Source: Anisodus tanguticus
Taxonomy: Eukaryota; Streptophyta; Magnoliopsida; Solanales; Solanaceae
Length of the DNA stretch: 64,000 nucleotides
Assembly: GCA_034509755.1 (NCBI GenBank)
Contig: CM067546.1
Location: 34,308,383-34,372,382, forward strand
Direction: 5' to 3'
A program made the translations under genes and the position numbers. Under the pieces are notes generated by a model. That model was not told the origin of the DNA. It ran no database searches and saw nothing but the letters and a program-made list of their open reading frames with translations. Positions 1-11,927 of the stretch are shown piece by piece; position 1 is the first letter of the stretch, and every line of letters begins with the position of its first letter.

Positions 1-127
1 ACAACAACGTCCTCGACGTTACGGCAACACAACAACTGTCTTTTACATCATTGCAGCGATGTCAACAACATTACAACGACGTCTTTAACACAACACGTCA
101 ATCCAACGATGTCATTTCAAGCACTCC

Positions 128-224
128 ACCTCATAATGCGGGTATTTTAATTTCAGTCAGGCGTCGACCTCATAATGCGGGTATTTTAATTTCAGTCAGG
201 CGCCCACCTCATAATGCGGGTATT
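128..224. repeat. 39-bp direct tandem repeat, about 2.5 units
   Basis: Units begin at 128, 167 and 206 with the shared core acctcataatgcgggtattt; period exactly 39 bp. The first two units are nearly identical over their full length and the third breaks off after about 19 bp. Tandem repeats just upstream of the 3' LTR are common in large plant gypsy elements. Confidence 0.9.
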
Positions 225-613
225 TCCAAGTTATATTCTCTACAATTGTTCTCAGCAGTTATACACTAATTTTATCTTAAGCTTTAGTTTGCAGGAGCTT
301 TAATTTGCAGGAACTTCATCACAACGTGGAACTATCTCTTACGGCGAACCGAGGCAATTTTGGTCAGCAACCTACTTCTAATGTCGTTCCGCTCTTGAAT
401 CCGGACCAATTTCTCACATCTGCAACCAGTGTCATCATAACTCGACACTGGGGCAATATTTCTTGAATCCGCACCAACTTTTTCAATGTCTTCTCCCTCG
501 AAATTCTATTTCTACCCATGCATCCCTAATCGTCCTTCGGGTCCCGATGATCAGAACAAAATTGGCTACTAAGTCAACTTCTTTGTCCGAAAATTCTTTC
601 ATCGTTTCCGGCC

Positions 614-622
614 AAAGAGGGG
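614..622 (+). other. polypurine tract of the gypsy-like element
   Basis: The purine run aaagagggg is followed by cata and then by the LTR 5' end TGTTGACA at 627. A purine run a few bases before an LTR is the plus-strand primer site of LTR retrotransposons and makes the downstream repeat the 3' LTR. Confidence 0.7.
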
Positions 623-626
623 CATA

Positions 627-3600
627 TGTTGACACCCAATGTTGTCCCGTCTTTTCCGATTTATTCCCAATTTATTTTATATATATATATTTACTATTAT
701 TTTCAATATCACTATTATTATTTATTATTATTATTATTATTCACATGTCTTACTATCATTTGCCTTTTTAAAAGTCTAAATAAGAATTCTACCCTAATAT
801 TTTATGTTATTTCATTTTTGCAAAATTGCATCGCATTTTCATTTTTTATTAAGCATTAAACATTTTGCAAATACTATATTTTTATTATTATTATCACATC
901 GTTATGTTATTTTAAATAATTTACATCTTTTTTATAATAAACTCCTTTTTATTTTAACCAACTCCCCATTTTATTCCCCCTCACCAAAACATTCTACCCA
1001 ACCCACAAATTACAGCCCAAAACGCACACCCCAAACCGTGGCCCAAAACTAATTCGCCCGGCCCAAACTACAACTCTCATTTTAGTTTTGCCCATATCCA
1101 CTAAACCAGCCCATTCGACCAACCCCTTTATCCCTTCTACAACCCATAAATTTCACCCCAAACCGTGGCCCAAAACTAATTCGTCCAACTCGATTCCCAC
1201 CAGCCCAACTCACCCAGCCCAAGTCGAACTACCTAAACCCGTCCCCCCAACCAAACCAACAAATTCCCCCATCGTCCCAAATGAAACCAGACGCCCAAAC
1301 CAAATCCCAAAACCAGATGACCCTGTCAAAACCGGCGGTCTTCCACCCGTCGCCTCCCTTTACCCGCCGGACAAACACCATCACCATGCCACTGCCACCA
1401 TTTTCTCTCGACCGTCGAGCCCGCACATCGCCAGTCCCCTTTTCCCTTTTTCTGCAAACCCAGAGCCTTGAATAGCTCGTCCAAAGTGGAATCGACAGGC
1501 GAAGCATGCATGACACGGTCGATCCCCAGAATACCTTCAAGGATTCGGTGGGTAAGAGCATGAACCCGTACCCCTCATTATCATCTCGGTTTTCGATGAA
1601 AATAAACCGTCACATTTTTCTATCTTTGTTTTGAATTCGAAATTCAAATCTCAGCCATTAGGGTCCCGATTGGGGCTATAAATAGAACCCTTTGTGGGTT
1701 GTTGAAAGGGGGGGGGGGGTTCTGATTTTCGGACAACACAAAAAGACTCTCATTTTAAAAAAAAATTGTCGACCGGGAATCCATCTTGTGCATTTCTCAC
1801 AAAGTTCTGGAGAAACAGAAAATCCCCTTTGAACAAGCTTCGATTCTGAAAATCCCTTTTACTCTCATTTTCAGTTCGACAAAGCCACAAAACACTAAGC
1901 CTTTGTTTCCTTTCAATCGCATAAACAAAACTTCTCCGAGCGGTCGACGATTCGAAACAACACCTTGGTTCGCCGCCCGGAGAAGGTAAACTCAAATTCC
2001 TCTAGGTGTATTGACTGCTAATTTTATTGTTGTTAATTATCTTAGCCCGTTTAAATTATGTTAGGATAATTAGGTTTTGGATCGAAGCATATATGTTAAG
2101 TCTCACTTTATACGAAATGGGATTTTGAGGTTTATTAGTTGAGTATCATATTTACTTGTTTAAATTGATTGTCATATCTAAGTATGTTGTTTGAAGCCCC
2201 ATCTATTCTTATGTGATATAAAAATCAGTCTAGTACTTGTTCAAGCCTAATATGAATCTTATAGTATTGCCTTGTTTAGCCTATTTGCTTGTGCTTCAAA
2301 CCTGATGTGCCGAGTGTCTTGTGCAACATGATGTGATGGTTGTATTGTTTGACAGTTGCTTGACGAAGCTGTGTTCATGTTCCCTTCTTATGCCTAAAAT
2401 TTATGAGAATAGGTGAAAATTAGGACTGTGTCTAGTAAATCTAAGATATGTTAATTGCCTATGTTATTTACCTTTATTTGATGTTGGATGATAGATTAGC
2501 TTCATATTTGAGCCTTTCTTAACATGTTATCAAATCTGTATGCATAGATTTTAAGCTAGAAAATAGAATGAAATGTGTATGCCTTGACTTTATATGATTC
2601 TATGTGCTTGAAATATCTCCTGTGATTGAGGTTTAGTTCTCCTTTGTGTATTTATGTGTATATCAGCCCAAGCACATTGTTCCTTGTTCTGAGATTACCT
2701 AAAATCAGTTAATGTGAAATCTGATATATGTCTAAATGTTAGAAAACTGTAATAAAAGTGCCGGGAAAATTCTTGAAAACTTGTTTGTTCATGCTGGAGT
2801 CTCGTGTCTGGTTTACCATGCATTAGACCTATTTGGTTTAGTGTGGTTAGTTCTGAGTCTGTCTAGGTATTATATGAGTAATGCATGCATGTTCCAAAAT
2901 GCCATCACATCTAGTTGCAGCTTGAATTATGAAGTGTAAATATTTCCTTTAGAATTTGTAAGCCTGCATGCTTAAGGTGTTATCTCTAGACCACCATTTA
3001 ACTCCCTTTGTTATATCCATGCTCAGTTTAACCTGTTTATACACCTGTTTCCCATCTGTTTCAGCACCAGTCTATGTATTAGGACATCCCAGGTCATGTG
3101 AGTTTGTCATGGCCTAAGTAATTCCACATGCCTCGAAGCCCTCTTGTTTTGGTCATTAGGACATCCTTGTTTTCCTTCTATATTTACTAGAATAATTATA
3201 TGTTTACCTTACATGTTTGGGAGTCAATATGCTTGATATATAATACATATGTGATTGTGTATGCTTAGATTAGCACCAATGTCTATGTATTTGTGTCCCT
3301 ACCTTGAAACAACCCTCCTGAGTTAGTTATCTATTTGTGTTAACTTGTCTGGATATTTAGATGTATGTGTTTGGTCGAGTTGAAAACAACCTGTATTTTT
3401 AGCTCTATAGTTTGTACTATCCTCTTAAGGATTGGAATTTGGACCCCAATGTTGTGTAACATACTACAGGACTTCAGCTTTCTCATTCCTTCTGGTGTAC
3501 CTCGTTCCTTTATTACTGTTTTCTTTGGAAAAGGCTGGGAACTATACCTGTTAGATACCTAAGTTATTTCCATCTATGTCGAATGTATCAAAGTGCATGA

Positions 3601-5287
3601 TGTTTCCTTTCTTGGTTTGATATAAGCATGGTCTGCCTTCATATTCTGGATTGCACATATGTGATTTCTCATGTTTTTGCCTTTAAGTGAGATTGTCCAT
3701 GAGAGGTTGTTGTTTCGTTTGCCTGTTGTAAGATTTAACTAGTATACCTTAGAGATATATATAAGGCATATATGCTCGGCATACATGATGTGTATATCCA
3801 GGTTGTATACTTTGTATATTTTTTGGTGTATACCTGTTTGGGCCTATTTTTTGCATATCGACTCTGCATCTTATTTTGCCTTGCTTGTGAATTGGGCTCA
3901 GCAGATTTCACCTTAACATATGTACACATGTGCTGAGCATAACGCATCCCTCTGTTCTGTGGACTTTCTTGCTGATGTATATTTATTTGGGCCAAGCCCA
4001 CTCTTGTTGACTGCCAGTACGCCGTTGCTGTTTCAGTGAATTAAGACCATCTTGTCTTTTCGTTTCAGCTAAGAATTATGAGTATATAGCACATGTTTCT
4101 TTGCCTGCTTGCGAATGCCATCCATTTGAAATAATTTATGTCCCCTCTATTATCCAAGCTTATTTTAGATAATTTCGGGTGTGTTCTAACTGTGGTATTG
4201 AATTTCCTTCCTCTTTGCATGTCTCGCGGGCCTGTGGGCCCACACCTTGTTGTTTACACATACTCTTGAGCCGTTACAACATACTAATTTTCATGAATTA
4301 TTTAGTTACATTTTATTATGTATATATTTTCATGTTCCGTCACTAATCCTTTTCTTTTCTTTCGTTTACATGAAATGCATTGGGAGCAATGAAGAGTCTC
4401 GGTATGAGACTCATCATGATCATTGTCAAGCGAAGACTCGCATCCACATTCCTTGCATTCTCCAACCTCGAGATTTCAAAACAAATAGGGCTAGATGACA
4501 TCGTCATCCGCCTTAGTTCCTCTTTTATTATTACTCTTTAATTCCATTATTTCTATTTTTTGGGCATGTAATAATTATTTAACGCTTGTGTGATTGTTAG
4601 GATATTTAGAATAATTAGGCCATGAATGGATAGTTAATAGGGTAGTTTAAAACCCATTGCTAGTTTTTTGTAGGTTTGGTTAGTATAAAACATAGAAATC
4701 CTTCGCTAGTTTATTTATTTTTAGGCTCGTCATGCATATTTAAAATTTTTAAAACAATCTTTGATCATCTTCTGTTCACTTTATTAATTGGACAACTCAA
4801 AATGATTTCCAAAAATTACTTCTTTGGCATTATAAGTAATTCGTTTTCTCCTTGCTATTAATTGTCCCAAATGCATACTTTTTCAAACTTTACATGTATT
4901 TTTCTTTAATACCATGCAAATGCATACTTGTACAAAATGCATCATTTACTAAATATTTGCAAACTTTTGTTTAACTTTATATACTTTAAACATGCATTTT
5001 CCTTTGTATAATATTAACCTGAGTTTGACCGGATAACCGCAATTTAGCGGATCTTAAAGGATGCCTAACCCCTTCCCTTTAGGAGAATAAAGAACCCTTA
5101 CCTAGAATTTCATTAGTTTCGCAGACCTTAAAATTGGAGTTATATTGCAGCATTATTTAATTTTTAGGTGTCCTAATTCACCATAAAAAATAATTAGGTG
5201 GTGACTCCTTAATCCAATTCCCAGGAATCACCGGACACGTTGTGTTCCGCTCTGACCTTTCGCGGGTCGGAAAAAACGGGCGTGACA
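627..5287 (+). mobile_element. very long LTR (about 4.66 kb) of a gypsy-like element
   Basis: The segment begins TGTTGACA after a polypurine tract and ends GGGCGTGACA, giving the expected TG...CA ends and a short TGT/ACA inverted terminal match. It holds a TATA box near 1677 and no coding capacity; a proline/threonine-rich frame at 1088-1471 is low-complexity LTR sequence. The last 0.8 kb reappears, diverged, at 23480-24397, including the block around taaccgcaa and the CA end, which independently confirms the right boundary. An LTR this long recalls Tat/Ogre-type plant elements. The segment 1704-1716 is a G-run. No target-site duplication can be tested because the left LTR is outside the window. 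Confidence 0.7.
1677..1684 (+). promoter_or_regulatory. LTR TATA box
   Basis: TATAAATA lies in the context ggctataaatagaaccc, about 1.05 kb into the LTR. It would place the U3/R boundary near 1710, leaving about 3.5 kb of R plus U5. Inference from motif and position only. Confidence 0.5.
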
Positions 5288-5549
5288 GTTTATGTTATGA
5301 TTTTTTGAAGAGAAATGCAAATAATAAGTCTAAAATATGAATGAAAATTGTCTCATTTAAATTTTATTAATCATAAGCCTTTATATAGACACAAAAATAA
5401 AGTAGTAGACTCCTCCTACAACTAAAGTGTAAGACTCTTATTAAAATTAGAAAATTGAATATTATACTAAATCAATTTTTAGACTTCTCCTATAACTAAA
5501 CAACTACTTATTCTAAAAAAACTGTAGCAGTAACAGATGCAAAATCCAA
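5288..5549. other. AT-rich intergenic sequence, nothing recognised
   Basis: AT-rich DNA between the LTR end and the inhibitor-gene fragment. It contains short near-repeats (agactcctcctacaactaa near 5408 and agacttctcctataactaa near 5481) but no frame or RNA gene that I can support. Confidence 0.5.
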
Positions 5550-5728
5550 CCGTTTAACGGGACAAGAGGTGTTCTTTGGTGAATTTCAGTAATGTATTGT
5601 AGAGTGGATGGGTCTTTTTTTACTACAAGGAATAAAGTTTTAGGCTGGAATGTGGTTTTTGCTAGACAATTAGTGGATGTGATGAGAAGAAAACAAAAGT
5701 GAAAGAAGTTGTATCTGGAGGAAAGGAA
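5550..5728 (-). pseudogene. EDGP/basic 7S globulin-like pseudogene, 5' fragment (copy A)
   Basis: On the minus strand this matches the first ~60 codons of the intact gene at 11928-13253: signal peptide region, then AKTTFQPKTLFL, KKDPSTLQYIT and QRTPLVP. The codon aligned to the start ATG is TTC (5726-5728), so the start is lost, and homology stops near 5550 just after the LVP codons. A TATAAATA on the minus strand at 5794-5801 matches the position of the promoter TATA in the intact copy, so the promoter region was duplicated too. A 21-bp tandem duplication (gatcttggatattttaggca) lies at about 5746-5790. It is a dead 5' remnant of the local inhibitor gene family. Confidence 0.85.
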
Positions 5729-5966
5729 AGAAAGCTAGTATGTGATTAAATCTTGGATATTTTAGGCATTTGATCTTGGATATTTTAGGCATGTATTTAT
5801 AGCTGTATGTAAGTTAAGGAATTAGCCCCACTCCCTTGAATACGTGGAACTTTTTCTGGGCAGATTTAGACTTAGGTTTAGTACTAATTAATTATACATT
5901 GACCGAGAAATGGAAATTTTATATTATTAATGTAATTTATCCAGTTATAATAGGTTACTTCTCTAT

Positions 5967-8900
5967 TGTTCAAATATATTAATATTCTCCATATATTCTA
6001 CAATTATTATTCTAATGTACATATGTAAAGTAAAGATTCTTCTCAAATTAAATTTGTAAATTGTAAATACCTATAACTATTGCATCAATAAGAAGCCTCC
6101 AACCAAGGAGAATTACACTATTTTACGTCATATCAGAATTCAAACTTTAGCCCCTCTCAAACCCTAGCCTCCTCTCAAACCCCCCTGTACCGTATAATAA
6201 GTCTTCTTAACGTGTTGGTTCTATCTATCTCTCTGCAGTTCTCGAATATCTTGCTGCTGAGGTCCATTTCACTATTCTCCAAAAGTAGGTCTTCAATTCC
6301 CTGTTGGCCGTATTCTCTGACAGGGAGTCCATTCGCTAACAGGGAAATCAATTCCCCAGGGAGTCCATTCTACAAAAGCAGGTCTTCAATTCACTATTCT
6401 ACAGGAAAATCAATTCTCCGTTATAATTTGATTTACTCTTGGAACATCATCTTTTTCTCTCCAATCAACGGATTCTGGCAACTTTTCATGGCCTTGAAAA
6501 GCGTATTGCTCGTCTTTAGGGTTCTTCAACAACCTCGTCTTTCTATATAACCTACCATCCATGAACATGACACGATATTACACGTTGTAGCCCAACATCA
6601 TGGATCCACCTCCAGGCCCACGGTACACGGGCCAACAACACCAGACCAACTTCTCCACGACCCAACAGCAGGCCTACGATCCCATGACCCCTGTCGAACT
6701 GAGTCATACTTACAATACTATGAATCTCCAGCAACCCGACGACACATGGTACATAGATACATGTGCCATATCCCACCTCACTTGCGACTCTGGTAATCTC
6801 CCTCGCCTATTTAATTTGAACGATCCTCAATTTATTTTGGTTGGCAATGACAATTGCATTCCAATTCAAGGCTACGACACCACTCAAACACAACCACCTC
6901 ACCCACTCTTTATCCTAAAAAAATGTCATATATATTCTCCTAACATCATTAAAAACTTAATCTATGTTAGGAAATTTGCTAGTAATAATAATGTACCTAT
7001 TGAGTTTAACCCATTTGGGTTTTCTGTGAAAGACCTACGTACGGGGACAACTCTTACGAGATGTAGTAGTGTGGGAGACCTATATCCTTTCTCATCCATT
7101 TTTGTCGCAAGTGTCAATCTACCTACCTCTCTAGCTGCAATCTCTCCATCAACTTGGCACAATAGACTTGGACACCCGACATCACCAATTTTAAACTTTC
7201 TTAGAAGTCACAATTTAATTCAATGTAATAAAGGGAAATTTACCTAAAATTTCTATTCTTGTCCTATAGGAAAGTATGTTACACTTCCGTTTACGTCATC
7301 TTTAAGTGTTACTTTTTCTCCCTTTGACATCATTCATGTGGATTTATGGACATCTCCCATTACTAGCAAGTTGGGTCATAAATATTATTTGGTATTATTA
7401 GATGACTTCTCTCACTTTATTTGGGTCTATTGGCTCAAATATAAGTCTCAAGTTTACTCCACGTTTCTTGAATTTCGAACATATGAACACAGTTTGAAAA
7501 GGCCATAAAATCGTTTCAATGTGACAATGGTCGTGAGTTTACCAATTTCCCCTTTCATAAATTTTTTGTGGATAATGTCATGGAGTTTCAATTCTCGTTC
7601 CCCCATACCTCACCTCAAAATGGTAAAGTCGAAAGAATACTCCGCACCATTAGCAATATGATCCGTACAATGCTCTTTCATGCCTCTCTTCCCCCTCCCT
7701 TTGGGTATACGCGTTAAAAATGGTAGAATATTTTCTTAATATATTACCTACTTGTACCTTTCAAAATAAAACCCCTACTGAAATTCTATTCCGTCAGATC
7801 CCTTCATATGATCACCTTCGGATTTTGGTTGTCTATGCTACCCAAATATTGCCTCCACGGCCCCTCACAAATTAGTACCTCGCACCTCTCCTTGCATCTT
7901 CTTAGGTTTCCCGTCGAACCATAGGGGGTACTTATGCTATGATTTGTCCACACATAAAAGCCTAGTCTCTCGCCATGTCACATTAGAGAAAACGTTTTCC
8001 GTTTGCAAACGTCCAACAACTTCAAGTCGCTGATTACGGCTTTCCTAATGACCCGAACACTTCCCCTCTCTTACGAGTGCTAATATTCTGACTGTCCCAT
8101 CACAATTCCCCCCCCCCTCCCGTTATCCCATCACTTCACCAAGTCCTGTCGAACACCCCCCCACTTTGCTCCGATCCACGGCCTCCCTATCTTCGTTAAC
8201 TAGTACCCTGCCTCACTGCCCCAACCCCTCTGCCCCTAATGGCCATAACCCCCGCTAACCCCACTGCCCTACAATACCGTCACCCACCCGTCCCCATTTC
8301 TCGTTAGCCCAAACGTCTCGATTCCGACCCACCATATGGAAACCCGTGCCTAGCATGAGATTTTCAAATTAAAAATCCACTTTAACCTATCCACTCAGAC
8401 CATCTCACATATACCTAAAAACTTAAAATTAGCCAAGCTTGACCCAAATTGGAATGCGGCCATGCGTGAGAAATTTAATGCACTTACTATACGTCGCACT
8501 TGGGATCTTGTATCGAGACCAAATGGGGTGAATGTGATTCGTTGATGTGGATATATCATCACAAATTCAGAGATAGTGGTGAGCTTTAACGCCATAAGAC
8601 GAGACTTGTGGCAAATGGCACGGGGCAACAAGATGGAGTTGATTGTGGTGAGACCTTCAGTCCAGTGGTTAAACCAGCCACCATTCGCACTATTTTGAGC
8701 ATATCTATGGGAAATAACTGGCCGATTCATCAACTTGATGTGAAAAATGTGTTCTTACATGGTGATTTAAAAGAAACCGTATATATGCATCAACCACCTG
8801 GCTTTGTGCATCCAGAGGCTCCTCAGTATGTTTGTCATATTTGAAAGTCACTCTATAGCTTGAAACAAGCCCCCAGGGCTTGGTATGAGTACTTTGCCAC

Positions 8901-10099
8901 TTACATCATGCAGATCGGGTTCGTGGGCAGCAAAAGTGATAATTCACTTTTATTTTTCATCGAGGTAATGAAACTATATACCTTTTGCTCTATGTGGAAG
9001 ATATTGTTCTGACTGCCTCATCTGATGTGTTGAAACAAGAGATCATTACCCTGCTCAAATCCGAATTTGCTATGACAGACTTAGGTAAGTTGAGTTATTT
9101 TCTGGGGATTTCAGTGGCCAGATCCAAAAATGCAATATTCCTGTGTCAGCATAAGTATGCCTAAGAAATTGTTTACAGGGCTAAAATGACAAACTAAAAG
9201 ATCATGCCCACTCCAGTCGACTCAAAGTCAAAACTCAATGCCGATGACGGGGATCGGTGCTCGATCCTTCTCTTTATAGAAGTCTGGCTAATGCACTTCA
9301 GTATCTTATCTTCACTAGACCCGATATTGCATATGTCGTTCAACATGTGTGTTTGTTCATGCATGCTCCCGAGAGAGCCTCACTTTACCGCTCTTAAACG
9401 TATCATTTGATACGTTAAGGGTACTCTTGACTACGGATTACATCTTTATCCATCTGCACCGTTCAGGCTGATATCGTATACGGACGCCGATTGGGGCGGC
9501 TGTCCGGACACACGTCTATCTACTTCCGGCTACTGTGTATTTTTGGGTGATAATCTCATCTCATGGTCTGCAAAACGGCAAGCCACGCTTTCCCGTTGGA
9601 GTGCAGAAGCAGAATATAGAGGCGTTGCGAACGTTGTTGTTGAAATGTGTTGGCTCAGAAACCTCCTTCGAGAGCTTCATTGTCCCTTACGTAAGGCATC
9701 TCTTATATACTATGATAACATATCTGTTGTTTAGTTGTCTCATAACCTAGTTCAGCAATAGCGAACCAAACATATTCTGATGAATATTCATTTTGTTCGT
9801 GAGAAGGTTGCCATGAGCCATGTTCGGGAGTTACGTGTTCCCTCTTCCTATCAGTACGTAAATATATTCACTAAGGGACTTCCTCAGCAGTTGTTCCTTG
9901 ACTTTAGATCTAGTCTAAGAGTCCGGCCTCCTCCCGCTCCGACTGAGAGGATGTGATAGAGAATATATTAATATTCTCCATATATTCTGTAATTATGTAA
10001 AGTAGAGATCCTTCTCCAATTAGGTTTGTAAATTGTAAACACATATATATTTTGCATAAATGAGAAGCCTCCAACCAAGAAAAGTTACATTATTCTACA
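5967..10099 (+). mobile_element. Ty1/Copia LTR retrotransposon, degenerate, short LTRs
   Basis: A 5' LTR at about 5967-6127 and a 3' LTR at 9954-10099 share the run atatattaatattctccat and the block aagcctccaacca; each is only about 150-160 bp. A weak primer-binding site (catatcagaattc) follows the 5' LTR. Between them, in Copia order, are protease, integrase, reverse transcriptase and RNase H remnants. The gag region is essentially missing: only a ~470-bp leader separates the primer site from the protease frame. The two LTRs differ at many positions and by indels, so this is an old insertion. I see no convincing target-site duplication. Confidence 0.85.
6600..9957 (+). pseudogene. Copia pol remnants (protease, integrase, RT, RNase H)
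   Basis: The longest open stretch (6600-7247) holds a decayed protease motif WYIDTCAISHLT, where DTG has become DTC, and the pre-integrase motif TWHNRLGHP. Integrase follows from about 7248 to 7720 (HVDLWTSP, FQCDNGREF, HTSPQNGKVER) with frameshifts. Reverse transcriptase spans about 8436-9200: GETFSPVVK, WPIHQLDVKNVFLHGDL, then a stop at 8842, then KSLYSLKQAPRAWYE; the catalytic YVDD has become YVEDI near 8992. RNase H and tail (about 9412-9957) include SAEAEYRGVAN and an FTKGLP-type end before the 3' LTR. No intact polyprotein is possible. Confidence 0.85.
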
Positions 10100-10819
10100 C
10101 AAACATATAATACTATTGAATAAACTAACTACATATTACCATTTAAGTGACATGTTTGTCTAATATGTACAAAAAAATTAAACTCTTTATATTATGTATT
10201 ATAAGAATTATTTAGGACAATATGGGGCTTTAACTTTCGAACCTTGTTGTCACCTAGAGGCTAGACAGTAAGCTCTCTTTCTCTGAGTGCAGGATATCAG
10301 TCTCATCAATTTTATAATATACTTGACTAATGCCAGTTATCCAACTCATGTGGATATTTGAACAGTCCCCCTTTCCAAGGTGAAGTACTTTCCATGTGTG
10401 AAGATAATTTTGAATCGTGAACCACGCTGTATGCTTTATATATAAATTGTCAAGAGAAGCCCCTTCTAATTGAAGAAAATGGGAACTTTTATATTATTCA
10501 TTACTATTAATTAATTATCTTCCCATGTTTTTCTCATGCACTGCATGTTCAGATGATGCACTAACTTATTTCTTCTTTTAAAAGTTTGAATTTAATTAAA
10601 GAGGAGCCAGGCTCCAAGTAACATGTAGTGACCAAGAGAAATAATAAATTAAATCAATATTGTGATGGGGGATTCACCTTTCTTTAAGCAATGGCGTAAG
10701 AACAAAAAGGTATTCTCGTAAACATTTTCAAAAATTAAGAATAATATTGATGGGTAAAAAGTGTATATATAGTGATCGATCTGTCATGATCCATTTCTAA
10801 TAATTAATAAAGTACTAAT
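10100..10819. other. intergenic; part duplicated downstream of another inhibitor copy
   Basis: No gene is visible. The part at about 10290-10450 (tcatcaattttataata ... catgtggatatttgaa) is similar to 14383-14520, which lies downstream of inhibitor copy C, so it looks like anciently duplicated 3' flank of the inhibitor gene or a dispersed repeat. Confidence 0.5.
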
Positions 10820-10956
10820 ATTATCACCTATGTTGCTCGAACTCTCCAAAATGAATATCGCACCTATGTTGGATATTCCAAAAATACACTATTTTTGGAA
10901 TATCCGACATGCACTCGTCGACATATTTAAAAAGTCCGAGCAACATAGATTATCAC
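10820..10956. mobile_element. hAT-like MITE (121 bp) with 8-bp target-site duplication
   Basis: The element occupies 10828-10948. Its ends are inverted (ctatgttgctcgaact / agtccgagcaacatag), and a second perfect inverted pair lies inside (ggatattccaaaaata / tatttttggaatatcc). It is flanked on both sides by ATTATCAC (10820-10827 and 10949-10956), an 8-bp duplication as made by hAT transposases. It has no coding capacity and folds into a hairpin. It lies about 1 kb downstream of the intact inhibitor gene. Confidence 0.85.
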
Positions 10957-11927
10957 TACGAAAGTTCTCAATCTATCTCTCTGTTTTTGTTTAACGGTAA
11001 TGTGATGGAGCTAAAATAACAATTGTTATGCAAAGTGGAAAATGATTCTAATTGCTTTAAAAGGGTAGTTTGATTTTTAATTTATTTCATTGTTACAATT
11101 CACCAAAAGGTTAGTCCCAAATTCTTATCAATCTCATTCTGGCTTCTTAACAATCAATATTTTAAAGCATCATTGATTATAAAAGCAGAACAGTCTTGTA
11201 TATAATATGACACTCGCGATATTCGTTCTAAGTAGACTAAATTGAAATTTTTGTTAGTTTGAAATTGATCTTTAAAAAAGTATGCATGGTCACTGTATCT
11301 TAATTTGTTAGCTAGCAATTTAAATGAAAAAATTGCTAAGAGATATCTTATCGTAACAATTAGTGTAAATATGTATGTCTATGCAACACAAGCACACGCA
11401 TAGTTTAAAACAAAATATTAGAGAAAAGTCATAAATACTTGTAATTAAATAACAATGTAGGAGTAATAAATTTCCAGGATGCAGTCTCCTGCAATATAGC
11501 AAAGTATTCACGTGCATGAACTGGAGAACTCGAGATCTGAAGTTTGATTATAACGAAATGAAAATATAGAGAATTATCAAAATGCTAAAGAAACAAGATT
11601 GGCTGCATTGAAAAGCATTGTATTTCACTGCAGTATTTTATTTAGAATTGTTAATGCTTCTTCTATTTATTGGTTAGATTCAATACAATTTTATTTGATA
11701 AGAATATGATGATGTTAACAGCGTCACATATGGCACACACTGTATCATACCCTATTCAGGAAGCATCTTCATATCTTTTGAAGATTGCAGTCCTAAATCA
11801 TGATCTGTAAGATCATCAAATTATGAAAATTATTCAATGAAAAAAATATACAGATAAAGTGACCTCTTTCCTTAGTCAGCAAGCCTGTTCCACCATTAAG
11901 TCAACTAGGAGCGCAATTGACGATTTT
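10957..11927. other. 3' flank of the intact inhibitor gene
   Basis: No gene. The part nearest the gene (about 11580-11870: gcattgaaaagcattgta, cacatggcacaca-like and catcttttgaagatt blocks) recurs downstream of copy C (about 14640-14800) and copy D (about 46910-47130). This supports duplication of gene plus 3' flank, and the conserved part near 11760-11870 probably includes the 3' UTR. Confidence 0.6.

Larger units (their letters stand above)
1..626 (+). mobile_element. 3' internal (non-coding) end of a Ty3/gypsy-like LTR retrotransposon
   Basis: This stretch sits directly upstream of a polypurine tract and a long terminal repeat, so it reads as the untranslated 3' end of the internal region of an LTR element whose body lies before the window. 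It carries CAAC-rich sequence near its start, a 39-bp tandem repeat, and no credible reading frame; the short frames here show no domain. Element orientation is plus, inferred from the order tract then LTR. Class (Ty3/gypsy, possibly Tat/Ogre-like because of the long LTR) is inference, since no pol domain lies inside the window. Confidence 0.6.

Noticed and set aside
51..269. Repetitive peptide frame PHNAGILISVRR
   Set aside because: It is only the translation of the 39-bp tandem repeat.
1088..1561. Overlapping proline/threonine-rich frames on both strands
   Set aside because: Low-complexity C-rich LTR sequence; no domain, and located inside the long LTR.
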